Part shown: piece after piece, positions 58,015-64,000 of the stretch
Position numbering within the stretch: position 1 is the first letter of the stretch
How the letters are laid out: the number at the start of each line of letters is the position of its first letter
NCBI RefSeq assembly: GCF_024273235.1
Contig: NZ_JANBVH010000001.1
Location: 1 to 64,000, forward strand
DNA from: Sphingomonas faeni
Lineage (GTDB): Bacteria; Pseudomonadota; Alphaproteobacteria; Sphingomonadales; Sphingomonadaceae
Direction of reading: 5' to 3'
Length of the DNA stretch: 64,000 nt
Notes under the pieces: model-generated
What the model saw: the letters and a program-made list of their open reading frames with translations, nothing else
The model's database searches: none
Told to the model about the DNA's origin: nothing
Program-made: the position numbers and the translations under genes

Positions 58015-58995
58015 TTAGAGGGAACCTCCGCGGCGCTTGTATGTTCCGGCGGCGAGAATGGCACGAGGATCGCGGACCGCCAGCATTGCCCTCAGCGCGG
58101 CGTGCTTGTCGGGCGTGGCGGCGTAGTAGCGCTGCCAGATCCGCAGCCCCATCCAGTAGCCGAGTTCGGGCGGCCAGCCGGCGGGCGGGGTGGAGTAGTT
58201 GCCGATCCAGCGGGCATACGCCTTGGCTTCGAGTGAGCCTTCCTCCGGGTCGTCCTTGTCGGTGAGCTTGCGGGTGAGCGCGATGTCGGCCTGCATCTGG
58301 CGCCAGAGTTCGGCCTCGCGTGGCGTGGCCCAGGCGGCGCGGACGGCGTCGGGTTCCTCGCCGGTGACGAGCTGCGCGATGAAGTCGGCCGCGCCCTCGA
58401 CGAGGATCGCGGTGAGCAGGGGGTCGCGGGCGAGCGTCATCCCGGCGTCCTGCTGGAAGGAATGCACCGTCTCGTGTGCGAAGAAATGGCGGAGCGTCTG
58501 GCGGAGTTTCTCGGGCGTCGGCGACATGCGGCAGAGGACTTCGAGGCCGAGCACCTGTGCGCCGGGCTTCGCCGTACCGCCGGAGGTGTTCGCGCCGAAG
58601 ACTATATAGACTTGGGGAAGCTTCACGTCGGGGAGTGCGCCGTGGAGGCCGAGATAGATCGCGCGGAGATCGGCGGTGGCGGTCTTGGCGGCGGGGAGGC
58701 AGGTCTTGATCGCCTGCGTGTAGCGGGCAGGGTTGGCGGCGATGGCGCGCGCGAGATTGTCGGCGTCGACGATCCGGCCAGGGGTGAAGACGCCGATCCC
58801 GAAGCTGCCCTTGTCGAGATAGTCGCGCTTCAGTTGCGCGGCGGTGGGTTTGCCCTTGGTCTTGGCGAAAAGGGTCGCGAAGCGGTCGGCGTCTTCGGTG
58901 TGGAGGGTGACGGTGAGCGGGTCGGCAGGCGGGGGACGATTCGTGGCGGCCGCGGCGGGGAGCAGGGCGAGCGCGAGGATCAGCGGGCGGAGCAT
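58015..58995 (-). CDS. Predicted zinc-dependent protease, exported
   Basis: A 326-residue protein with a signal peptide (MLRPLILALALLPAAAA). The HETVH motif near residue 170 is an HExxH-type zinc site, and EGAADFIAQL about 30 residues later supplies the third ligand, as in DUF2268/GldB-like predicted peptidases. Substrate unknown. The ATG at 58995 is chosen because it is followed directly by the signal peptide; the open frame further upstream reads through an R4 and an R1 repeat. Confidence 0.75.
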   Translation of the reverse strand: MLRPLILALALLPAAAATNRPPPADPLTVTLHTEDADRFATLFAKTKGKPTAAQLKRDYLDKGSFGIGVFTPGRIVDADNLARAIAANPARYTQAIKTCLPAAKTATADLRAIYLGLHGALPDVKLPQVYIVFGANTSGGTAKPGAQVLGLEVLCRMSPTPEKLRQTLRHFFAHETVHSFQQDAGMTLARDPLLTAILVEGAADFIAQLVTGEEPDAVRAAWATPREAELWRQMQADIALTRKLTDKDDPEEGSLEAKAYARWIGNYSTPPAGWPPELGYWMGLRIWQRYYAATPDKHAALRAMLAVRDPRAILAAGTYKRRGGSL

Positions 58996-59043
58996 GATGT
59001 AGAGTATCGCGTGTTTGCCGGGGCGCCAGAGGGGATATCGCAA

Positions 59044-59166
59044 TCCTCCCCGCCAGGGGGAGGTGTCGCCGAAGGTGACGGAGGGGGAGGACACGGAACC
59101 GGCGTGGTCGCCTACCTCCCCCTCCGTCAGGCTGACGCCTGCCACCTCCCCCTTGCGGGGGAGGAT
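59044..59166. repeat. R4 palindromic repeat, copy 3
   Basis: TCCTCCCCGCCAGGGGGAGG left, CTTGCGGGGGAGGA right, with GACGGAGGGGGAGGACACGG inside as at 30667. Confidence 0.85.
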
Positions 59167-59201
59167 CGTGAGGTGCGGTAATAGGAAAGCCCACGTACTC
59201 T

Positions 59202-59307
59202 CCACCCCGGCGGAGGCCGGGGCCCAATTGGGAAGGTGGTAACAATGACGTGCTGCCATCCGTTAGTGACGTTCCCCAATTGGGCCCCGGCCTTCGCCTG
59301 GGTGGTG
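59202..59307. repeat. R1 palindromic repeat, copy 8
   Basis: Left loop GGAG with CCCAATTGGG; right arm CCCCGGCCTTCGCCTGGG has one stem change. It ends 9 bases before the MDR gene stop codon. Confidence 0.85.
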
Positions 59308-59315
59308 TCTAAGGC

Positions 59316-60329
59316 TCAGAACCCGTCCAGCACGATCTTACCCTTGGCCGTATGGCTCTCGATCCGCTCGTGCGCCCGCCGCAAATTCGCCGCGTCGATC
59401 TTCCCGAAATTCTCCGCAAGCGTCGTCCGGATCGTGCCGGCATCCACCAGCCGCGCGACCTCGTCGAGCAACACCCCCTGCTCGCCCATGTCCGCGGTCT
59501 GGAACAGCGAGCGCGTGTACATCAGCTCCCAATGCACCGAGATCGACTTCTGCTTGAGCGGCACGATGTCGAGCGTCTTGGGGTCGTCGATCAGCGCGAG
59601 GCGGCCCTGTGGCGCGATCAACGTCGCGATCTCGGCGATGTGCTCGTCGGTATGCGTCGTCGAGAACACGAACCCCGGAGCCCCCAGCCCGAGCGCCTCG
59701 ACCTGCGCGGCGAGAGGCCTGCGGTGATCGATCACGTGATGCGCGCCGAGCTCCTCGACCCACCGCCGAGTCTCGTCGCGCGAGGCGGTGGCGATCACGG
59801 TCAGGTCGGTGAGCTGCCGCGCGAGCTGGATCGTGATCGAGCCGACCCCGCCTGCCCCGCCGATGATCAGGATCGCGTTCGCCGCACCGGCAACGGGTTT
59901 GCGCACGTCGAGCCGGTCGAACAGCGTCTCCCATGCGGTGACCGACGTCAGCGGCAATGCCGCCGCCTGCGCCCAGTCGAGCGACTGCGGCTTGTGGCCG
60001 ACGATACGCTCGTCGACGAGATGATATTCGGCATTGGTACCGGGCCGGTCGATCGCGCCTGCGTAGAACACCTCGTCGCCGACCGCGAAGCCCGTCACGT
60101 CCGAACCGACCCCAACGACGACGCCCGATGCGTCCCAGCCCAGCACTTGCGGCTTGCCGTCGGGATCCGCGCGGCGCTGGCGGATCTTGGTGTCGACCGG
60201 GTTGACCGACACCGCCTTCACCTCGACCAGCAGGTCGCGGCCGGTCGCCTCGGGCTTGGCGATGTCGAGATCGACGAGCGACTGCGGATCGTCGATCGGG
60301 AGCGACTGGGTGTAGCCGATGGCGCGCAT
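59316..60329 (-). CDS. MDR family alcohol dehydrogenase/quinone oxidoreductase
   Basis: A 337-residue medium-chain dehydrogenase/reductase. The N-terminal GroES-like domain has GWDASGVVVGVGSDV and FYAGAIDRPGTNAEY; the Rossmann domain has GGAGGVGSITIQLAR. The catalytic zinc-cysteine of classical alcohol dehydrogenases is missing, which points to the zinc-free quinone reductase/ZADH group using NADPH. It diverges from telA with 149 bases between starts. Confidence 0.88.
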   Translation of the reverse strand: MRAIGYTQSLPIDDPQSLVDLDIAKPEATGRDLLVEVKAVSVNPVDTKIRQRRADPDGKPQVLGWDASGVVVGVGSDVTGFAVGDEVFYAGAIDRPGTNAEYHLVDERIVGHKPQSLDWAQAAALPLTSVTAWETLFDRLDVRKPVAGAANAILIIGGAGGVGSITIQLARQLTDLTVIATASRDETRRWVEELGAHHVIDHRRPLAAQVEALGLGAPGFVFSTTHTDEHIAEIATLIAPQGRLALIDDPKTLDIVPLKQKSISVHWELMYTRSLFQTADMGEQGVLLDEVARLVDAGTIRTTLAENFGKIDAANLRRAHERIESHTAKGKIVLDGF

Positions 60330-60477
60330 GCTGGAACTCCTGTGATGTCGGCCCCAAGCTGTCGACGCCGTCCCTTGGTTTCAAGGCGAGGTTGGCAAGT
60401 CGGGTGTGTTATCTATATACGCCACTTGAACGCGGGGCGGGTTGCAGCCACCATGTCCCAACGAACGGAGATTACGC

Positions 60478-61689
60478 ATGGCCACGACACCCGAGACGCT
60501 GAACGAAGAGCCGGGCCTGGTGCTGACCCCGCCCGATCCGGTGCCGACCGTGGCCGCCTCAAAGGCCGCCGGACTGGTGCCGGTCGATGCCGGCGTGAAG
60601 TCGCAACTCGAGGAGCGCGTGTCGGGGTTCGTCACCGATCTCGTTGCGCAGGACGTCAATTCACCGGAGTTCGGCAAGCGGGTCGATGCGATCACCGCGA
60701 TGGGCGCGAAGGAAATCCGCGAGGCCGCCGGCCAGTCGAACCGCTTCCTCGATCGCCCGGTCAAGGCGATGGATCAGGAGACCGGCGTCGGCAAGGACCT
60801 CGCCGAGCTGCGCCGCGTCGTCGAGGATCTCGATCCCGGCAAGAAGGGCAATCTGACCGCGCCGCAGAAGCTGTTCGGGATCATCCCGTTCGGTGGCAAG
60901 ATGCGCAATTATTTCGACGGCTATAAATCGTCGCAGACGCATATCGCGCAGATCCTGAAGAGCCTCGGCTCGGGCAAGGACGAGCTGCTGATGGACAACG
61001 CCGCGATCGATACCGAGCGCGCGAACCTGTGGGCGGCAATGGGTCGGCTCGAGCAGATGATCCATCTGTCGAAGACGATGGACGCAAAGCTCGAGGACGT
61101 CGCGAACGACCTCGATCACTCCGATCCCGCCAAGGCTAAGGCGATCCGCGAGACGGCGTTGTTCTACACGCGCCAGAGGACGCAGGACCTGCTGACGCAG
61201 ATGGCGGTGACCGTGCAGGGGTATCTCGCGCTCGATCTGGTCAAGAAGAACAATGTCGAGCTGGTGAAGGGCGTCGATCGCGCCTCGACCACGACCGTCT
61301 CGGCGCTGCGCACCGCGGTGACGGTGGCGCAGGCGCTGACCAACCAGAAGCTGGTGCTGGAGCAGATCACCGCGCTCAACACGACGACCGCGAACATCAT
61401 CGATTCGACCGGCAAGCTGCTGAAGTCGCAGACCGCGCAAATTCACGAGCAGGCGGCGTCGGCGACGATCCCGCTGGAGACGCTGCAACGCGCGTTCCAG
61501 AATATCTACGACACGATGGACGCGATCGACGTGTTCAAGCTGAAGGCGCTCGATTCGATGAAGGTGACGGTCGGCGCGCTGTCGAACGAGGTCGACAAAT
61601 CTCGTGGCTATATCGCGCGTGCCGAGGGGGCCACGCAGGGTCAGTTGGGCGGACCGTCGGCCAGTCCGTTCAAGCTGGAGGCGATGTAA
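60478..61689 (+). CDS. telA: TelA-family toxic anion resistance protein
   Basis: A 403-residue soluble, largely helical protein of the TelA/KlaA family, named for tellurite resistance but of unclear biochemical role. Characteristic features are GIIPFGGKMRNYFDGYKSSQTHI (shortened: IPFGGKMRNYFDGYKSSQ, about residues 143-160), long amphipathic helices and the VKKNNVELVKGVDRA and NIIDSTGKLLKSQT segments. The ATG at 60478 has a CGGAG ribosome site. It is followed 5 bases later by the XpaC-like gene, with which it commonly pairs. Confidence 0.88.
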   Translation: MATTPETLNEEPGLVLTPPDPVPTVAASKAAGLVPVDAGVKSQLEERVSGFVTDLVAQDVNSPEFGKRVDAITAMGAKEIREAAGQSNRFLDRPVKAMDQETGVGKDLAELRRVVEDLDPGKKGNLTAPQKLFGIIPFGGKMRNYFDGYKSSQTHIAQILKSLGSGKDELLMDNAAIDTERANLWAAMGRLEQMIHLSKTMDAKLEDVANDLDHSDPAKAKAIRETALFYTRQRTQDLLTQMAVTVQGYLALDLVKKNNVELVKGVDRASTTTVSALRTAVTVAQALTNQKLVLEQITALNTTTANIIDSTGKLLKSQTAQIHEQAASATIPLETLQRAFQNIYDTMDAIDVFKLKALDSMKVTVGALSNEVDKSRGYIARAEGATQGQLGGPSASPFKLEAM

Positions 61690-61694
61690 CCCTC

Positions 61695-62402
61695 GTGAGC
61701 GAAGTCGACGACGCCATCGCCAGCGCCCGCGCCTCCTGGTCGCGCATTTCCGACGACCGGACGGGCACCGTCATCGGGCGCGTGCCGTCGCGGGGACGGG
61801 CGCGGCAGACGCAGGCGATCGGCAAGCGGCTGACCCGGATCGCGATCGCCGACGTGTCGATCGTGATCGCGGCGATGGTGATCGGCTGGATCTTGCCGCT
61901 CGGGATCGGCGGGGCGATGCTGGTGATGGCGCTGCTGGTCGCCGCTACGGTGTTGTTCGCGGTCTGGCCCGCGGAACGCGCGCCGACGCCCGAGCGGCTC
62001 GCCGCGGTCGATATCCGCGCGCTGCCGGCGCAGACCGAACGCTGGCTGGAGGCGCAACGCCCCGCCCTCCCCGCGCCGGCGATGACGCTGGTCGACCGGA
62101 TCGGCCTGCGGCTCGAAACGCTGACGCCGCAACTCGCGACGCTCGACGCGAACACGCAGGAAGCGGTCGACGTGCGCAAACTGATCGGCGAACAATTGCC
62201 CGCCTTCGTCAAGGATTACGAAAAGGTCCCGGCGTCGCTGCGCACCACCCCGCGCAACGGCCGCACGCCCGACGCCGAACTGGTCGACGGGCTGAAGCTG
62301 ATCGAACAGGAAATCGGCGAAATGACCGCGCGGCTGGCGCAGAGCGACCTCGACAATCTGTCGACTCGAGGGCGTTTCCTGGAGATGAAGTACAAGGAGT
62401 GA
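61695..62402 (+). CDS. XpaC-like membrane protein
   Basis: A 235-residue protein starting with GTG at 61695. A basic head leads into two adjacent membrane helices (about residues 50-68 and 70-90), then a helical cytoplasmic tail to the end (EQEIGEMTARLAQSDLDNL). XpaC family proteins (5-bromo-4-chloroindolyl phosphate hydrolysis) often lie beside TelA homologues. The close spacing shows an operon. The true function of the pair is not known. Confidence 0.8.
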   Translation: MSEVDDAIASARASWSRISDDRTGTVIGRVPSRGRARQTQAIGKRLTRIAIADVSIVIAAMVIGWILPLGIGGAMLVMALLVAATVLFAVWPAERAPTPERLAAVDIRALPAQTERWLEAQRPALPAPAMTLVDRIGLRLETLTPQLATLDANTQEAVDVRKLIGEQLPAFVKDYEKVPASLRTTPRNGRTPDAELVDGLKLIEQEIGEMTARLAQSDLDNLSTRGRFLEMKYKE

Positions 62403-62406
62403 GCGG

Positions 62407-62604
62407 GTGAAACGCACCCGGCTCAGCGTATGCCGTCGCAAGGCACGGTTCGTGTCCGAACGCGACGCGCTCACCGTAGCGCAAGCCGGCCGCGTCCCTC
62501 TCAGGGCCTATCGCTGCGACCGATGCCTGCATTTCCACCTGACCAGCCGGACGAAGGGCAAGCGCTTATTGCAATCCCGATTATTGCTTCCAGTAGATGT
62601 ATAG
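62407..62604 (+). CDS. Small zinc-ribbon-like protein
   Basis: A 65-residue protein with a GTG start just after the XpaC-like stop codon. CRRKARFVSERDALTVAQA and YRCDRCLHFHLTSR give the small zinc-ribbon pattern (C...C..C..H) seen in short bacterial and phage proteins, where an early Lys/Arg-Cys pair and a later CxxC..WHLT-like motif occur. Its last ~12 residues lie where the sequence becomes A/T-rich, so the original C-terminus may have been replaced. Confidence 0.6.
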   Translation: MKRTRLSVCRRKARFVSERDALTVAQAGRVPLRAYRCDRCLHFHLTSRTKGKRLLQSRLLLPVDV

Positions 62605-62742
62605 ATCATTCATTATGCGCAGCGACGGTATGCACAGCGTTCTCAATGATTGACATAATTTCAGCACTACCGCTTGAGCCGATCCAGTAAAGCACTGGCA
62701 ACCTGATGCAGGTGACCAGATTTAGTAAGCTACTAAAGGCTG

Positions 62743-63672
62743 ATGATGCAAAATCCTCCCCGTCGTCATCATTACATACCGGAGTTCTATCAACGGAAAT
62801 GGATTGGAGAGGACAAGCAGGTGGAGAGGTACGAACGCATCAATGGCGCCGTGATCCGCCGCCGTGTTTTCCCAAGCGCAGCCGGTTTTCAAGAAGATTT
62901 ATACCGGCACCCGAGAGCTGAGATGGATGAGTGGGACGCGCAGGCGCTTGAGTGGGCTATCTTCAAAAAAATTGACGATGCCGGCGCAAGCGCACTCGAA
63001 GCGCTGATATCGGATCAAGCGGCGCTCCGTGACAATGTTGTCCGTAGTAATTGGGCTGTGTTCCTGCGGACCATGCTAATGCGCACGCCATACCAAATGA
63101 CCGGTGTGCTGGCTTCTCTCGAACAGATATGGCGAAACACCGATATTTCTCAAAAGTACGCTTCTATGCGCAAACCTGGGATGCCTGAGACTGCTACCGA
63201 GTTTCTTGAAATGCTCAACCCGGATGAAGCGAAAGAGAGCGCTTTCCGAATGTTTGCTGACGCAATCGGGAGTGACCGAACAACGCGGCACATCATGAAA
63301 TTGCCTTGGAAGATATTCGACTGCTCAACAGCGGATCACGGTCTCCTGCTTTCAGATCATCCTGTGGTGCTTGTTCCACTTGAAACGAATGATGGCCACA
63401 TTGCAATGCCACTCAGCCCTACAAAGCTACTGATTGCCGCAGCTAACGATCGAATAAAAGCTATCGCAGATTCTCTACAACCGAAATTGACGGTTCGAAT
63501 AATGAACAAACTTGTGGTCCAACGAGCTCAGCACTGCGTAATTGCACGAAATAAAGCGCAGGACTTCTTTATAAATAAGCATTTCGGAACCAATCCAATT
63601 CCGCCATTTCTATCACCTAAGGCGCTTGAGCGAAGTGCTTTTGCACCAAAGACAGCAATTTCAAGTCAGTAG
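62743..63672 (+). CDS. DUF4238 domain protein in an A/T-rich island
   Basis: A 309-residue protein with the DUF4238 hallmark HHYIPEFYQRKW at residues 9-20. Further conserved parts are WAIFKKIDDAGASALEAL, a helical middle, and the LLSDHPVVLVPL segment. No signal peptide or membrane helix. Codon use is far richer in A and T at third positions than in all neighbours, indicating horizontal gain. The ATG at 62743 (or 62746) follows an AAAGG. The function is unknown; relatives are often found in variable islands. Its end overlaps the convergent CysQ-like gene by 12 bases. Confidence 0.8.
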   Translation: MMQNPPRRHHYIPEFYQRKWIGEDKQVERYERINGAVIRRRVFPSAAGFQEDLYRHPRAEMDEWDAQALEWAIFKKIDDAGASALEALISDQAALRDNVVRSNWAVFLRTMLMRTPYQMTGVLASLEQIWRNTDISQKYASMRKPGMPETATEFLEMLNPDEAKESAFRMFADAIGSDRTTRHIMKLPWKIFDCSTADHGLLLSDHPVVLVPLETNDGHIAMPLSPTKLLIAAANDRIKAIADSLQPKLTVRIMNKLVVQRAQHCVIARNKAQDFFINKHFGTNPIPPFLSPKALERSAFAPKTAISSQ

Positions 63673-64000
63673 ATTACGCGCGCGATCGGCCAAGCGGCCT
63701 ACTGCCGACTTGTGGATTCCAGGCGTAGACGCCAACACACCAAATGCCTGCGGTCGCGGCTTGTTGAACACCAGCGGCACGCCGAGCGCATCGCTCACCG
63801 TCGCCCCCGCTTCGCTCGCGACCAGCACGGCCGCGGCGATGTCCCATTCGTTGCCCCAGCGGAGCGTCGCGACGAGGTCGGCTTCGTCGGCGGCGACCAT
63901 TGCTATGCGTAGGGCGATCGAGTTGGGCTTGTGGACCATGACGAGGTCGCGGTCGGCTTTGGGGAGGGCGTCGACGGGGGTGCGGCTGCCGGCGAATTCC
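63661..64000 (-). CDS. cysQ: CysQ / inositol monophosphatase-family protein, partial
   Basis: C-terminal 112 residues of a gene whose 5' part runs off the right edge. The segment EWDIAAAVLVASEAGATVSDALGVPL carries the WDIAA metal-binding and product motif of the FIG/IMPase superfamily; LADRARNLLT forms the end. Most likely a 3'(2'),5'-bisphosphate nucleotidase (CysQ), which removes the 3'-phosphate of PAP, but inositol monophosphatase is possible. The last few codons are in A/T-rich DNA shared with the DUF4238 gene. Confidence 0.85.
   Translation of the reverse strand, partial: EFAGSRTPVDALPKADRDLVMVHKPNSIALRIAMVAADEADLVATLRWGNEWDIAAAVLVASEAGATVSDALGVPLVFNKPRPQAFGVLASTPGIHKSAVGRLADRARNLLT

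Noticed and set aside
62643..62660. Perfect TTGACA as promoter of the DUF4238 gene
   Set aside because: No acceptable -10 box was found at 16-18 bases, so the hexamer alone is not enough.

Overview
The window reads as a chromosomal segment of a high-GC alphaproteobacterium of the Sphingomonas group (order Sphingomonadales). The support is the lepB-rnc-era order, yajC-secD-secF followed by a Mth938-type gene, an OprP-like porin, abundant TonB-dependent receptors, a DUF6894 protein, a 3-TM gene-transfer-type holin, and an absence of AT-rich stretches except near the right edge. Species-level placement is not possible from the sequence alone.

Layout. 1-3.3 kb: an OprP-type porin, a DUF1275 membrane protein and a sirtuin. 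3.5-11.2 kb: lepB-rnc-era on the minus strand, then pgi, a DUF4174 protein, glutathione reductase and a thiolase on the plus strand. 11.3-16.5 kb: a branched-chain 2-oxoacid dehydrogenase operon (E1 alpha, E1 beta, E2, no E3) and a fumarylacetoacetase-type hydrolase. 16.6-20.8 kb: a Crp/Fnr regulator, an RhlE-type RNA helicase, a small protein behind a hairpin that covers its ribosome binding site, and a nitroreductase. 20.8-27.1 kb: hslVU, a holin/endolysin pair, malic enzyme and tRNA-Pro(GGG). 27.3-30.7 kb: yajC-secDF. 30.8-40.1 kb: a glycosyltransferase, a mannose-6-phosphate isomerase-like protein, bamD, recN, a Tat-exported SDR and ligA. 40.3-47.0 kb: two TonB receptors, the second in a DUF2946-receptor-PepSY cluster that looks like metal handling. 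47.8-55.7 kb: a LytS/LytTR two-component pair, a SleB-type wall hydrolase, an ABC-F protein, DUF3297 and an L,D-transpeptidase. 56-62.6 kb: typA, a predicted metalloprotease, an MDR oxidoreductase and a telA-xpaC-zinc ribbon operon. 62.6-63.7 kb: an A/T-rich island carrying a DUF4238 gene, followed by a CysQ-like gene cut by the window edge.

The most striking feature is a dense set of imperfect-palindrome repeat families filling nearly every intergenic gap. I label them by arm sequence. R1 has CCCCGGC...GCCGGGG hairpins flanking CCCAATTGGG. R2 has CCCGCGAAGGCGGG arms around CCCAG/CTGGG. R3 is about 110 bp with CCCCTCCCT...AGGGAGGGG arms and GGGTGGGTCGG. R4 has TCCTCCCC ends and GACGGAGGGGGAGG. 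R5 has CCCCAGC...GCTGGGG arms. R6 has CCCTCTCCCC...GGGGAGAGGG arms. An R2 copy lies in frame inside ligA, and an R6-like copy lies in frame inside the E2 linker. Where a copy is asymmetric it almost always points the same way along the window, whatever the direction of nearby genes.

Functionally most of the window is housekeeping: protein export and outer-membrane assembly, ribosome/RNA maturation, DNA repair, redox balance, and branched-chain amino acid and carboxylate catabolism. Accessory content is limited to the metal cluster, the lysis pair and the DUF4238 island.
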